Shown in pieces: positions 45,144 through 54,721 of a DNA stretch of 64,000 nt. How positions within the stretch are numbered: the stretch's first letter is position 1; every line of letters starts with the position of its first letter. The notes under the pieces were generated by a model. It did no database searches. It saw only the letters and a program-made list of their open reading frames with translations, and was not told where the DNA came from. Position numbers and translations under genes: made by a program. The DNA lies in the NCBI GenBank assembly GCA_913775315.1, contig CAJYIX010000022.1, positions 1-64,000 on the forward strand, in the 5' to 3' direction. The stretch comes from an uncultured Sphingomonas sp. (GTDB lineage: Bacteria; Pseudomonadota; Alphaproteobacteria; Sphingomonadales; Sphingomonadaceae).

Positions 45144-45878
45144 CTAACGCCCCGCGGGCAGCCAGCCGAGGTCGAGATTGCGGTAGCGATCGACATAATT
45201 GGTCGCGGCCGCCAACGCGCGTTCGTCGCGGATCGTCACGCGCTGTCCCTCGCGCGCGATCAGCCCCTCCTCCTCGAGCTGGCGCAGCATCCGGTTGACG
45301 TGCACCGCGGTCAGCCCGGTCGCGTCACCCACTTCCTCCTGCGTCAGTGCAAGGGAAAAGCTCTCGCCGATCGACCCGTCGCCCGCGCGCAGCCGGCTGC
45401 GCCAGTCGAGCAGCAACGCGCCCACCCGCGCCTTGGCCGAGGTACGGCCGAGCGCCGCCAGCCGGTCGGTCAGCGACACGCGCTCGACCTGTGCATAGGC
45501 GAGGATCATCGACGCTAGGCGCGGATGCGCCTCGATCACCTCGGCCAGTGCGCTACGCTCGAACGGGCAGACGACGCTCTCGGCGACGGCGCAGATCGAT
45601 TCGGGCGCCTGAGCATAGACGATGCCCGACAGGCCCAGCATCTCGCCGGGGAAATGGAAGCGCAGGATCTGGCGGCTGCCGTCGCCCAGCAGGACATAGG
45701 TCATCATCAGGCCGCTGCGCAGCACGAACAGCTCGCCCGACCGGTCGTTGCTGCGGCGGAGGATGCCGCCGCGCTTGATCGTGCGGCTTCGCTCCTCCAG
45801 CCGCCCGAGCGTATCGCGCTCCGCCGCCGTCAGGTCGATATGCTCGCTAAGGACGTCGGCGAAACAATGGGCCGGCAC
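45144..45878 (-). CDS. Crp/Fnr family transcriptional regulator
   Basis: 244 aa. Cyclic-nucleotide-binding-like beta barrel (about 15-130, RGGILRRSNDRSGELFVLRSGLM, then GEMLGLSGIVYA) followed by a winged helix with the recognition region TQEEVGDATGLTAVHVNRMLRQLEEEGLI. The conserved cAMP-pocket arginine-serine pair of Crp is not obvious, so it is more likely an oxygen, redox or nitrosative sensor type. GTG 45878 with GGGGAGAA upstream is chosen; an extended frame to 45962 would add a CFSC pair but has no Shine-Dalgarno. Divergent from murA over 131 bases. Confidence 0.9.
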   Translation of the reverse strand: MPAHCFADVLSEHIDLTAAERDTLGRLEERSRTIKRGGILRRSNDRSGELFVLRSGLMMTYVLLGDGSRQILRFHFPGEMLGLSGIVYAQAPESICAVAESVVCPFERSALAEVIEAHPRLASMILAYAQVERVSLTDRLAALGRTSAKARVGALLLDWRSRLRAGDGSIGESFSLALTQEEVGDATGLTAVHVNRMLRQLEEEGLIAREGQRVTIRDERALAAATNYVDRYRNLDLGWLPAGR

Positions 45879-46009
45879 GCTTCGGTTCTCCCCTTTTGTT
45901 CCGCAGGAAAAGCAGGGGGTTCGAAAGCGCGCATTAAAGTCGATCAAGTGCCGCGGCGGCACGGTCGCGACCCGTTGCTAGCGGGGCGGCGCGCCCTTAA
46001 AGCGCGGGG

Positions 46010-47290
46010 ATGGATCGCATCATCATTCGCGGCGGCAATCGCCTGGCAGGCCGCATTCCCGTTTCAGGTGCCAAGAACGCCGCGCTGACGCTGATGCCGT
46101 GCGCGCTGCTGACCGACGAGCCGCTGACGCTGCGCAACCTGCCGCGGCTCGCCGACGTCGACGGGTTCGGGCATCTGCTCAACCAGCTCGGCGTATCCAC
46201 GATGGTCGAGGGCGCGCATCCCAGCGATTTCGGCCGCGTGATGACGATGCGCGCGCAGCGGCTGACCAGCACGATCGCGCCCTATGACATCGTGCGAAAG
46301 ATGCGCGCCTCAATCCTCGTCCTCGGCCCGCTGCTCGCCCGCGCGGGCGAGGCGACGGTGTCGCTGCCCGGCGGCTGCGCGATCGGCAACCGCCCGATCG
46401 ACCTGCACCTCAAGGCGCTTGAGGCGCTGGGCGCGGAGATCGAGCTGGCCGCCGGTTACGTCAAGGCGACGGCCCCCGGCGGACGCCTCGCGGGCGGGCG
46501 CTATACCTTCCCGATCGTGTCGGTGGGCGCGACCGAGAATGCGATCATGGCCGCGGTGCTGGGCAAGGGTACCTCGATCCTCGACAATGCCGCGCGCGAG
46601 CCGGAGATCGTCGACCTGTGCAACTGCCTGCTCGCGATGGGCGCGCGGATCACCGGCGTCGGCGGCGAGACGCTGACGATCGAGGGTGTCGACCGGCTGC
46701 ACGGCGCGACGTATCGGGTGATGCCAGACCGGATCGAGGCGGGCAGCTATGCCTGTGCCGCGGCGATCACCGGCGGCGACCTGGAGCTGGTCGGCGCCGC
46801 GGCGGGCGACATGCGCGCGACACTGGCGGCGTTGACCGAAGCCGGCGTCACGGTGGAGGAAAAGCGCGATTCGGTCCGCATCGCCGCCCCCGGGGGCATG
46901 CGCCCGCTGACGCTGTCGACCGCGCCCTATCCCGGTTTCGCCACGGACATGCAGGCGCAATTCATGTCGATGCTGACCCAGGCCGACGGTGCCAGCCTGC
47001 TGACCGAGACGATCTTCGAGAACCGCTACATGCACGTGCCCGAACTGGCGCGGATGGGTGCGGACATCCAGGTGACGGGGCGTTCGGCGGTGGTGCGCGG
47101 CGTCACCAAGCTGGTCGGGGCGCAGGTGATGGCGACCGACCTGCGCGCCTCGATGAGCCTCATCATCGCCGGCCTCGTCGCCGATGGCGAGACCGAGGTG
47201 AGCCGCATCTATCACCTCGACCGCGGCTATGAGCGGCTGGAGGAGAAGCTTCAGGCGGTGGGCGCGGATATCGAGCGCGTCGGCGGCTGA
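46010..47290 (+). CDS. murA: UDP-N-acetylglucosamine 1-carboxyvinyltransferase
   Basis: 426-aa first committed enzyme of peptidoglycan synthesis, transferring enolpyruvyl from PEP to UDP-GlcNAc. K22 (SGAKNAAL) and the catalytic C123 in [15 protein letters not shown] are present, so the enzyme should be fosfomycin-sensitive. The remaining EPSP-synthase-like repeats are intact, and RADxR-type ends [24 protein letters not shown] are typical. Overlaps the convergent acyltransferase gene by 40 bases. Confidence 0.98.
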   Translation: MDRIIIRGGNRLAGRIPVSGAKNAALTLMPCALLTDEPLTLRNLPRLADVDGFGHLLNQLGVSTMVEGAHPSDFGRVMTMRAQRLTSTIAPYDIVRKMRASILVLGPLLARAGEATVSLPGGCAIGNRPIDLHLKALEALGAEIELAAGYVKATAPGGRLAGGRYTFPIVSVGATENAIMAAVLGKGTSILDNAAREPEIVDLCNCLLAMGARITGVGGETLTIEGVDRLHGATYRVMPDRIEAGSYACAAAITGGDLELVGAAAGDMRATLAALTEAGVTVEEKRDSVRIAAPGGMRPLTLSTAPYPGFATDMQAQFMSMLTQADGASLLTETIFENRYMHVPELARMGADIQVTGRSAVVRGVTKLVGAQVMATDLRASMSLIIAGLVADGETEVSRIYHLDRGYERLEEKLQAVGADIERVGG

Positions 47291-48444
47291 GCTTCCGTGC
47301 GGCGCAGGCCGATCAGCGGGCGCGCCCACGGGATGTGGGATCCGACGAGATAGAAGATCGCGCACGTCGCCGCGGTCGCGCCGAGCAGGATCGCGAACTC
47401 CGTCCACGGCCCCAGATGGAGCGGCAGCGTCTCCCACGCGAAGAAGACGATCGCCGCGTGGTGGACAAGGTAGAAGGGGAACACCGCCTCCCCCAGCGTC
47501 TTTCGCCAGCGATGGTCGCGGTTCCAGAAGCGCTCGGCCAGGCGGAACAGCACCAGCGTCATCGTCCAGCCCATGACCACGTCCGCGCCGCGTTCGGCCG
47601 CCATCGCCCAGTGCGGCGGGATCGCATCGCCCTGCCACGTCATTTCCGCCGCGACGATCCACGCGCCGCTGACGATCGCGGCAATGAGCGCGAGCTTCCA
47701 CGTCCGCTCGATCGCGTCCCACAGCCGCGGCTGCGCGGCGAGCGTGAAGCCGAACAGGAACATCGGGAAATAGCTGGCATGGCCGGGCCAGTCGCTGAAC
47801 AGGCCCTGCTTCTCCGGGATCGTGAACAGCATCGCGAGGCGCAGGAAACCCATGACCGCGACCGGTGCCCACACAATGCGCAGCCCCTCGCCCAGCCAGC
47901 CCGCCGCATTGCACCCCGGCAGGCGGTGGAGCCGCGACAGCGCCATCGTGACGAGCGTGTAGGCCCATAGATAGACGACGAACCACAGATGCTCCCAGCT
48001 CGGGAACTCGCGCCCATAGAACTGGCCGATCCGCCAGTAATCGCGCGTCCAGAACGTCCAGTAGCCGTGCGGATAGCCGCGCGCTACGATCTGGATATAC
48101 ATCTCGATCGGCACCAGCACGACCATGCCGAACGCAAGCGGGACGAGCAGGCGCAGGTTGCGCGAGCGCACGAACGGCCCCTCCCCGCCCGACCGGGTGA
48201 ATAGCATCCGGCTGGCATAGCCCGACACCGCGAAGAGCAGCGACAGCCGCCACGGGGTCAGCAGCGCCATCGGCGGGATCAGTTCGGGATAGCTGCGATC
48301 GGTGTCGATCACCCAGTGCCACGGCGCGAACACCATGCCGATATGATAGAGGATGAGCAGGCCGAACGCGGCGATGCGCAGCCAGTCGAGGCCGTAATGC
48401 CGCGCGGTGCGGACCTCGGGCGATGCGGCGACGGGCGAATGCAA
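47251..48444 (-). CDS. acyltransferase family (acyltransferase 3) membrane protein
   Basis: 397 aa with about ten predicted transmembrane helices, of the acyltransferase_3 family that O-acylates surface polysaccharides, lipids or other carriers. N-terminal [22 protein letters not shown] contains the family histidine; later [12 protein letters not shown] and FPFYLVHH are also characteristic. The acceptor is unknown. It shares its 3' end with murA (convergent, 40-base overlap) and diverges from ispG across 99 bases. Confidence 0.9.
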   Translation of the reverse strand: MHSPVAASPEVRTARHYGLDWLRIAAFGLLILYHIGMVFAPWHWVIDTDRSYPELIPPMALLTPWRLSLLFAVSGYASRMLFTRSGGEGPFVRSRNLRLLVPLAFGMVVLVPIEMYIQIVARGYPHGYWTFWTRDYWRIGQFYGREFPSWEHLWFVVYLWAYTLVTMALSRLHRLPGCNAAGWLGEGLRIVWAPVAVMGFLRLAMLFTIPEKQGLFSDWPGHASYFPMFLFGFTLAAQPRLWDAIERTWKLALIAAIVSGAWIVAAEMTWQGDAIPPHWAMAAERGADVVMGWTMTLVLFRLAERFWNRDHRWRKTLGEAVFPFYLVHHAAIVFFAWETLPLHLGPWTEFAILLGATAATCAIFYLVGSHIPWARPLIGLRRTEAQPPTRSISAPTA

Positions 48445-48543
48445 GCGGCGACCCTTACTGATGGCTCGGGCGGATCGCCTTTCGCCTTTCGTTCGGGACG
48501 GCTATATCGCGTTCGCGTAACCGAAACCTTGCGGGAAATTCCA

Positions 48544-49668
48544 ATGTCGATCCGACCGTGGCGCGATATCCAGCGCCGCCAGAGCCGCCAGATCATGGTG
48601 GGCTCCGTCCCCGTCGGCGGCGATGCGCCGGTGACGGTGCAGACGATGACCAATACGCCGACCAGCGATCCGGGCGCGACGATCAGCCAGATCCGTCGGT
48701 GCGAGGATGCGGGCGTCGATATCATTCGCGTGTCCTGCCCCGACGTCGAATCGACCGCGGCGCTGGGCAAAATCGTGCGCGCCTCGCGCGTGCCGATCGT
48801 CGCGGACATCCATTTCCACTACAAACGCGCGCTGGAGGCCGCCGATGCCGGCGCCGCGTGCCTGCGCATCAACCCCGGCAACATCGGTTCATCGGAGCGC
48901 GTGGCGGAGGTCGTTCGCGCCGCCAAGGCAAACGGCTGCGCGATCCGCATCGGCGTCAACGCCGGCAGCCTCGAGCGCGACCTGCTAGAAAAATATGGCG
49001 AGCCCTGTCCCGAGGCGCTGGTCGAAAGCGCGCTCGACCATATCAAGCTCCTCCAGGACCACGACTTCCACGAATACAAGGTCGCGGTGAAGGCGTCGGA
49101 CGTATTCCTCGCCGTCGCCGCCTATCAGGGGCTGGCCGAGGCGACCGACTGCCCGCTGCACTTGGGCATCACCGAGGCGGGCGGCCTGATCGGCGGCACC
49201 GTGAAGTCGTCGATCGGGATCGGCAGCCTGCTCTGGTTCGGGATCGGCGACACGATCCGCGTGTCGCTGTCGGCCGAGCCCGAAGAGGAAGTGCGCGTCG
49301 GGTTCGAGATCCTAAAGGCGCTCGGCATCCGCAATCGCGGCGTGCGGGTCGTCTCCTGCCCGTCCTGCGCGCGCCAGGGCTTCGACGTGATCCGCACCGT
49401 CCAGACGCTGGAGGAACGGCTCCAGCATATCCGCACGCCGATGAGCCTGTCGGTGCTCGGCTGCGTGGTGAACGGCCCCGGCGAGGCGCGCGAGACCGAT
49501 ATCGGCCTGACCGGCGGCGGCGCGGGCAAGCACATGGTCTATCTGTCCGGCGTCACCGATCACACGGTCGAGGACGCCGCCATGATCGAGCACATCGTCA
49601 AGCTGGTCGAGGCCAAGGCCGCCGAGCTCGAGGCGACCGACGCGGCAAAGGCCGTGGCGGCGGAGTAG
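48544..49668 (+). CDS. ispG: (E)-4-hydroxy-3-methylbut-2-enyl-diphosphate synthase
   Basis: 374-aa enzyme of the MEP isoprenoid pathway, reducing MEcPP to HMBPP with a [4Fe-4S] cluster. Cluster ligands C272 and C275 (SCPSCAR), C307 ([11 protein letters not shown]) and E314 are all present and match the E. coli positions with a two-residue offset. N-terminal TIM-barrel part includes [12 protein letters not shown]. Followed directly by a DMT transporter gene on the same strand. Confidence 0.97.
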   Translation: MSIRPWRDIQRRQSRQIMVGSVPVGGDAPVTVQTMTNTPTSDPGATISQIRRCEDAGVDIIRVSCPDVESTAALGKIVRASRVPIVADIHFHYKRALEAADAGAACLRINPGNIGSSERVAEVVRAAKANGCAIRIGVNAGSLERDLLEKYGEPCPEALVESALDHIKLLQDHDFHEYKVAVKASDVFLAVAAYQGLAEATDCPLHLGITEAGGLIGGTVKSSIGIGSLLWFGIGDTIRVSLSAEPEEEVRVGFEILKALGIRNRGVRVVSCPSCARQGFDVIRTVQTLEERLQHIRTPMSLSVLGCVVNGPGEARETDIGLTGGGAGKHMVYLSGVTDHTVEDAAMIEHIVKLVEAKAAELEATDAAKAVAAE

Positions 49669-49704
49669 GTGACGGGCGCTTGCGCCGCCTCTAAGGCGCT
49701 GTCG

Positions 49705-50595
49705 ATGCGCGCCGCCTCCCCCGCCCTCGCCTTTGCCGCAGCCGTCGCGGGCATCGCCGTCTTTTCGGGCATGGACGCGATCATGAAGGGGCTGGTGCTC
49801 GGCATCGGCGCCTATTCGGCGCTGTTCTGGCGCAACCTCGTCGGCATCGCGGTCAGCGGCATACCCTATTTCGCGCGGCCGCGCCCGCCGCTGACGCGCG
49901 CGGCGATGAAGCTCCACGCTTCGCGCGCGGTCATCACCGCGGTCATGTCGTGGCTGTTCTTCTGGGGCCTTGCGCGCGTGCCGATGGCGCAGGCGATCGC
50001 CTTGAGCCACATCGCGCCGCTTCTCTCGCTGTTCCTCGCCGCGTGGCTGCTCGGGGAGACGGTTGGGCGGCGGACCGTCCTCGCCTCGCTCGTCGCGTTC
50101 GCCGGCGTGCTCGTCATCCTCGCGGGACAGGCGAATGCGGACATGCGGCCGGACGCGTTTCGCGGCGCGATCGCGGTGCTCGCCTCGGCGGTCTGCTATG
50201 CGTTCAACATCATCCTGATGCGCCGCCAGTCTCAGGTGGCTGGACCGGGCGAGATCGCCTTCTTCCAGTCGCTGATCGTCGCCGGCGTCTACGCGATCGG
50301 CGCGCCGTGGCTGGCCGACTGGCCCGCGGGGCACTGGATCGAAATTGCCGGCGCGGCGGTGCTGGCGGTGGTGTCGCTCGGGTTCCTTGGCTGGGCCTAT
50401 GCCCATGCGCCGGCCAGCACGCTGGCGCCGAGCGAATATACCGCCTTCGTCTGGGCCTCGATCTTCGGCTTTCTCGTGTTCGGCGAGACGTTGTCGGGCT
50501 GGACGATCGCGGGCGCGGTGCTCATTATCGGCGGCTGCCTGTGGGCGATCACTGGCAAGACGGCGACGCCGGTGGCAGAGGCGGCGCTGCCATGA
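49705..50595 (+). CDS. DMT superfamily (EamA) transporter
   Basis: 296-aa inner-membrane protein with ten predicted helices in two EamA repeats (AIAVFSGMDAIMKGLVLGIGAYSALFWRN and AIAVLASAVCYAFNIILMRR). Family members export metabolites such as amino acids or riboflavin; the substrate is not predictable. ATG 49705 is preferred over a GTG at 49669 that directly abuts the ispG stop. It overlaps the GNAT start (ATGA), so the ispG-transporter-GNAT genes may be one unit. Confidence 0.88.
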   Translation: MRAASPALAFAAAVAGIAVFSGMDAIMKGLVLGIGAYSALFWRNLVGIAVSGIPYFARPRPPLTRAAMKLHASRAVITAVMSWLFFWGLARVPMAQAIALSHIAPLLSLFLAAWLLGETVGRRTVLASLVAFAGVLVILAGQANADMRPDAFRGAIAVLASAVCYAFNIILMRRQSQVAGPGEIAFFQSLIVAGVYAIGAPWLADWPAGHWIEIAGAAVLAVVSLGFLGWAYAHAPASTLAPSEYTAFVWASIFGFLVFGETLSGWTIAGAVLIIGGCLWAITGKTATPVAEAALP

Positions 50596-51092
50596 CGCCC
50601 GCCATCCGCCCCGCCGAACCGCGCGACGCCGCGCTCATCCACCGTTTCGTCAGCGAACTTGCCGCATTCGAGCGTGAGCCCGATGCGGTCGAGGCGACCC
50701 CCGACAGCTTCACCGAAGCGCTGTTCGCGAGTCCCCCGGCGGCCGAGGCGGTGATCGCCGAGGTCGAAGGCGAGGCGGTCGGTTTCGCGCTCTGGTTCCA
50801 CAATTTCTCGACGTGGAAGGGCCGGCGCGGCCTCTATCTCGAGGATCTTTATGTCACCCCCGCCGCGCGCGGCAAAGGCGTCGGGCGCGCGCTGCTGATC
50901 CACCTGGCCGGCATCGCCGTCGAGCGCGGGTGCGCGCGGTTCGAATGGTCGGTACTCGACTGGAACCAGCCGGCGATCGACTTCTACCGCACGATGGGCG
51001 CGGTCGGCATGGACGAATGGACGATCCAGCGCGTCGAGGGCGATGCGCTGACAAAGCTCGCCGCGCTTTCTGGTCCGGCTTCCGCCGGATGA
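50592..51092 (+). CDS. GNAT family N-acetyltransferase
   Basis: 166 aa. Classic GNAT motif A: LYLEDLYVTPAARGKGVGRALLIHLA with the R-G-x-G-x-G/A acetyl-CoA loop; the second motif is EWSVLDWNQPAIDFYRTMGA. The early FEREPDAVEATPDSFTEALF resembles diamine (spermidine/spermine-like) acetyltransferases, so a polyamine or aminoacyl substrate is possible. Its stop codon lies within a 15-base copy of the repeat found at 53566. Confidence 0.92.
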   Translation: MTPAIRPAEPRDAALIHRFVSELAAFEREPDAVEATPDSFTEALFASPPAAEAVIAEVEGEAVGFALWFHNFSTWKGRRGLYLEDLYVTPAARGKGVGRALLIHLAGIAVERGCARFEWSVLDWNQPAIDFYRTMGAVGMDEWTIQRVEGDALTKLAALSGPASAG

Positions 51093-51109
51093 GCGGCACC
51101 GGCCCTAAA

Positions 51110-51505
51110 TCAAAGTAGCGCCAGCGCGCTCAGCTCCCCGATCATCTTCGGCGGCATCGACGCGATCGCCTCCCCCGCTTCGCCAAGGTCCAGCGGCGCG
51201 TCGGCGGCCTCCAGATAGCGCCAGCCCTGATGCGCGCGGCGCGGGCGCGCCTGGACAAGAATCAGCTTAGGATCGATGTGGATCGCGATGCGACCGCTAT
51301 CCGCCTCGCCGAAGCCGAGGATCGGCGAGCGGGCGACCAGCGCATGCTTGTGGATCCAGAACAGCGATCCCTGCCCGGCGATTTCCTCGTGACGCTTGGG
51401 CATGTAGCGCGTCGTGACCATCGGCGCGGCTCTCCCTGAGAACCACTGGCGGATGTCGTCGAGGCTGTCGGCGCCGTACGCGACCTTGGTGATGTGAAGC
51501 GGCAT
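51110..51505 (-). CDS. DUF1489 family protein
   Basis: 131 aa. Matches the alphaproteobacterial DUF1489 (COG5458) family: MPLHITKVAYGADSLDDIRQW, VTTRYMPKRHEEI, GSLFWIHKHALVARSPILGF and DPKLILVQARPRRAHQGWRYL are conserved. No function is known. Located 34 bases downstream of mgtE in the same direction, and convergent with the GNAT gene. Confidence 0.9.
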   Translation of the reverse strand: MPLHITKVAYGADSLDDIRQWFSGRAAPMVTTRYMPKRHEEIAGQGSLFWIHKHALVARSPILGFGEADSGRIAIHIDPKLILVQARPRRAHQGWRYLEAADAPLDLGEAGEAIASMPPKMIGELSALALL

Positions 51506-51539
51506 TGCCCCGGCGATGTGGTCCGTCGGGGCGCGACGA

Positions 51540-52970
51540 TCAACCCACCAGCCCGCTCACCGTGGCGAGGCCCAGAAAGGCAAGGAACCCCATCGAGTCG
51601 GTGACCATCGTCACGAACACCGACGAAGCGACCGCCGGGTCCTGTCCGAACCGCTCCAGCGTCACTGGCACCAGCACGCCCGCCAGCCCCGCGATCAGGA
51701 TGTTGGTCAGCATCGCCGCCGCGATCACCAGCGGCAGGGTACCGCCGCCGAGATCGGGCAGCGCGCTGCCCGCCGCGGCGATCGCGATGCCGACCGCGGC
51801 GGCGACGCTGAGGCCGTTGAGCAGCGCGATCGCGATTTCTCGCCGGATCGCACGGATCGTGTTCGACTGGGTGAGCTGGTTGGTGGCGAGCGCGCGCACC
51901 GTCACCGCCAGCGTCTGCGTCCCCGCATTGCCGCCCACCCCCGCGACGATCGGCATCAGCGCGGCGAGGACCGCCATCTGCGCGATCGTTCCCTCGAACA
52001 GATAGACGATCGTCGCCGGGATCGACGCGGTGACGAGGTTGGCGATCAGCCAGCGTACCCGCGCCTTGTAGCTGTCGCGGATCGGTTCGTTGATGTCGCC
52101 GTCGCCGGCGCCGGACAGGAGCAGCGCGTCCTCGCCCGCTTCCTGGCTGATGATGTGGACGATGTCGTCGACGGTGATCATGCCGACCAGCCGCCCGCCG
52201 CCATCGACCACCGCGGCGGAGATGAGCGCGTATTTCTGGAAGCGGAGCGCCACTTCCTCCTGATCCATGTCGACGGGGATCAGCGTCTGCTCGCGCTTCA
52301 TCACATCGGTGACGGCGACGACGCGCGGGGTGCGCAGGATCCAGGACAGCTCGCACGTGCCGACCGGGCGGTGCGAGGGATCGACGACGAACACTTCCCA
52401 GAAATCGGTGGTCAGCTGGTCGTCGGCGCGCAGATAGTCGAGCACGTCGCCCACGGTCCAATGCTCGGGCACCGCGATCAGCTCACGCTGCATCAGGCGG
52501 CCAGCGGACTCCTCGGGATAGGAGAGCGCTTCCTCGATCGCGGCGCGGTCGTCGGGGTCGAGCGCGCGCAACACCTCGCGCTGGTCGTCGGCGTCGAGAT
52601 CCTCGATGATCGCCACCGCATCGTCGGTGTCGAGCTCGGCGGCGATATCGGCGATCTGGCGCGGTTCGAGCGCGTCGACGAGGGCGTCGCGCACCCAGTC
52701 GTTCATCTCGGCCAGCACGTCGCCATCGATCCGGTCGGCGATCGCACTGGCGAGCGCGGCGCGATCCTCGGCCGGGGTCAGCTCGATCAGGTCGGCGATG
52801 TCGGCAGGATGCAGCGGTTCGACGCGCGCGCGCGCTTCCTCGAAATCGCCCGCCTCGACCGCGTCGAGCACCGCGCGAACGAAATCGGGCCGCAGCCGAT
52901 CGTCCTCGTCGAAATCGGTCTCGGTTTCCCGCTCGGTTTCCGGGTCGCGCAGCTCGGTCTCGCTGGTCAT
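51540..52970 (-). CDS. mgtE: magnesium transporter MgtE
   Basis: 476-aa Mg2+ channel. Cytosolic N-domain (residues about 30-130, alpha-helical superhelix with ELTPAEDRAALASAI), two CBS domains that sense Mg2+ (about 135-265, with VGTCELSWILRT and VGMITVDDIVHII), a plug helix and five transmembrane helices (ASIPATIVYLFEGTIAQMAV to FLAFLGLATVSGLVG). The pore motif GVGGNAGTQTLAVTVRALA is intact. The acidic N-terminus (ETERETETDFDEDD) is an extension. ATG 52970 has a GGAGG Shine-Dalgarno. Confidence 0.95.
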   Translation of the reverse strand: MTSETELRDPETERETETDFDEDDRLRPDFVRAVLDAVEAGDFEEARARVEPLHPADIADLIELTPAEDRAALASAIADRIDGDVLAEMNDWVRDALVDALEPRQIADIAAELDTDDAVAIIEDLDADDQREVLRALDPDDRAAIEEALSYPEESAGRLMQRELIAVPEHWTVGDVLDYLRADDQLTTDFWEVFVVDPSHRPVGTCELSWILRTPRVVAVTDVMKREQTLIPVDMDQEEVALRFQKYALISAAVVDGGGRLVGMITVDDIVHIISQEAGEDALLLSGAGDGDINEPIRDSYKARVRWLIANLVTASIPATIVYLFEGTIAQMAVLAALMPIVAGVGGNAGTQTLAVTVRALATNQLTQSNTIRAIRREIAIALLNGLSVAAAVGIAIAAAGSALPDLGGGTLPLVIAAAMLTNILIAGLAGVLVPVTLERFGQDPAVASSVFVTMVTDSMGFLAFLGLATVSGLVG

Positions 52971-53103
52971 GCACGCCTCCCGGCCGTTCGAGGATCGAAG
53001 CGCGGGCTTATGCCGCACCGCACAGAACCGCAATGGCGCCGGTTCGTTGCCAGTGCCGGCCCGTCCCGCTAGGGCGCAGGGCAACAACCAAGGAGATTTC
53101 CCA

Positions 53104-53559
53104 GTGGCCGATGCCCCCCAGACCCTGACGCTGACGCTCGACGACGGCGACGTGACGATCCGCCTGCGCCCCGACCTGGCGCCCAAGCATGTCGAGCGGA
53201 TCACCACGCTCGCCAATGACGGCTTCTACGACGGCGTCGTCTTCCACCGCGTCATCGCTGGGTTCATGGCGCAGGGCGGCGATCCGACCGGCACCGGCAC
53301 CTCGGGCTCGAAGCTGCCCAACCTGCCCGCCGAGTTCAGCCGCGAGCCGCACGTCCGCGGCGTCTGCTCGATGGCGCGGACGATGGATCCCAATTCGGCG
53401 AACAGCCAGTTCTTCATCTGCTTCGACGACGCGACCTTCCTCGACGGCCAGTACACCGTCTGGGGCGAGGTGACCGAGGGCATGGAGCATGTCGACGCGC
53501 TCCCCAAGGGCGAGCCGCCGCGCAACCCGGGCAAGATCGTCAAGGCGCGGGTCGCCTGA
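53104..53559 (+). CDS. cyclophilin-type peptidyl-prolyl isomerase
   Basis: 151-aa single-domain cytoplasmic cyclophilin (no signal peptide). The active-site region VFHRVIAGFMAQGGDPTGTG and the later SMARTMDPNSANSQFFICF include the catalytic arginine, phenylalanine and glutamine. Starts with GTG 53104 preceded by AAGGAG. Divergent from mgtE. A 36-bp inverted repeat starts six bases after the stop and probably terminates transcription from both sides. Confidence 0.95.
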   Translation: MADAPQTLTLTLDDGDVTIRLRPDLAPKHVERITTLANDGFYDGVVFHRVIAGFMAQGGDPTGTGTSGSKLPNLPAEFSREPHVRGVCSMARTMDPNSANSQFFICFDDATFLDGQYTVWGEVTEGMEHVDALPKGEPPRNPGKIVKARVA

Positions 53560-53565
53560 TGTAGA

Positions 53566-53651
53566 GAGCGGCACCGGCCCGCTCCCCCACCCGGCCTCCC
53601 AAACAGAATACGCTGTGGGAGGCCGGGTGGGGGAGCGGGCCGGTGCCGCTC
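53566..53651. repeat. perfect 36-bp inverted repeat between convergent genes
   Basis: Arms at 53566-53601 and 53616-53651 are exact reverse complements over 36 bases, separated by a 14-base loop (AACAGAATACGCTG). As RNA it would make an exceptionally stable hairpin. It sits between the convergent cyclophilin and LysR genes and can act as a bidirectional terminator, though without a U-run. The first 15 bases of the left arm recur exactly at 51091-51105. It resembles dispersed palindromes of sphingomonad genomes. Confidence 0.92.
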
Positions 53652-53680
53652 CATCCGGCGCGAGCCGGCTCAAAAGAGGC

Positions 53681-54574
53681 TCACCGCCCCGCCGGCTCGG
53701 GATCGAGCACGCCGAGCACCCAGTCGTGGAAGATCTTGACCGCCCGCGTCTGCAGCGCGCGGGGGCGGCAGACGAACCAGTAGCTGTAATCGCTGTCGAC
53801 GGGCTCGAAGAGCCGCACCAGCCGGTCGTCGCGCGCGCCCTCGAAATGCATCTCCAGCATGAACGCGACGCCGAGGCCCTGCGCCGCCGCCTCGAGCATC
53901 AGCGGGCCCGAATCGAAGAAATCGGTCGTGCGCGGCTCGAGCTCGGGCATCCCCACCGCACGGCGCCATTCGATGAACGTCTCGGGCATGTCGCGATGGA
54001 CCAGCGCGGTGAGGCCGCGCATCTGCTTCGGGTTTAGGATCGGCGTATCGCCCTCTAGCAACTCATGCGAGCCAATCACGAACACCCGGTTGCGATCGAG
54101 CCGCCGCGCGTAAAGCGCCGGATCGACCTCCCGCGCCAGCACGATCGCGGCATCGAGCGAGTCGCCCAGCCGCGCCTGTCGGTTGGGCTGCGTATCGACG
54201 TCGAGATGGAGTTCGGGATGCGCGGCCTTCAGCTCGCCCAGCCGCGGCATCAGTCTCTGCGAGGCATAAAGCGGCAAGAGGCCGAGTCGGAGGCGGAGCA
54301 GTTCGCCGCCGCTGGTCATCGCATCCACCGCGTCGCTCATTGCGTCGAGCGCGGGGGCGATCTGCGTCAGCAGCCGCTCGCCATCGGCATTGAGGACGAT
54401 CGCCTGATGCCGCCGGTCGAACAGCGGCTTGCCCATGAACCGTTCCAGCGCCTGCACCCGGCGGCTGAGCGCCGGCGAGGATAGCGCCAGCTCCTCCGAC
54501 GCGGCCTTGATCGAGCCGAGGCGGGCGACCTGAACGAAGGCCTCGATGGCCGAGAGGGGCGGCAGGCGGCGCAT
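53681..54574 (-). CDS. LysR family transcriptional regulator (GcvA-like)
   Basis: 297 aa. N-terminal winged helix (LPPLSAIEAFVQVARLGSIK, then EELALSSPALSRRVQALER) followed by a periplasmic-binding-like effector domain (RLRLGLLPLYASQRLMPRL, late FMLEMHFEGARDD). The form LPPLxAIxAF resembles GcvA-type regulators. The effector is unknown. The promoter side carries LysR-like ATTGC/GCAAT palindromes (54575-54594 and 54652-54668), suggesting autoregulation and control of whatever is transcribed divergently. Confidence 0.93.
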   Translation of the reverse strand: MRRLPPLSAIEAFVQVARLGSIKAASEELALSSPALSRRVQALERFMGKPLFDRRHQAIVLNADGERLLTQIAPALDAMSDAVDAMTSGGELLRLRLGLLPLYASQRLMPRLGELKAAHPELHLDVDTQPNRQARLGDSLDAAIVLAREVDPALYARRLDRNRVFVIGSHELLEGDTPILNPKQMRGLTALVHRDMPETFIEWRRAVGMPELEPRTTDFFDSGPLMLEAAAQGLGVAFMLEMHFEGARDDRLVRLFEPVDSDYSYWFVCRPRALQTRAVKIFHDWVLGVLDPEPAGR

Positions 54575-54668
54575 GTGCGAATTGCATATTGCACCGCATC
54601 ATCGCGCTTGGAAACCGTTTCCGTCACACGTTGGCACCACCCCGGCGACGAATTGCGCAAAATGCAAT
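54575..54668. promoter_or_regulatory. LysR-type operator region
   Basis: Adjacent to the lysR start codon, GTGCGAAT and ATTGCAC flank a TGCAT core (54575-54594), making a near-palindrome with one extra base. Further on, ATTGC-N7-GCAAT (54652-54668) is a LysR-type dyad (T-N11-A shape). The two sites are 75 bases apart, a usual layout for a LysR regulator that represses itself and activates a divergent target. Confidence 0.45.
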
Positions 54669-54721
54669 CGCGATCGGTCCTTTCGCACTTGCACAATAGT
54701 TCGCCGAGACACATTTATGGC

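Noticed and set aside
45879..45962. Upstream extension of the Crp/Fnr gene that would add CFSC as a possible Fe-S ligand pair
   Set aside because: No Shine-Dalgarno for the upper start, whereas GTG 45878 has GGGGAGAA; spacing does not match the Fnr cysteine pattern.
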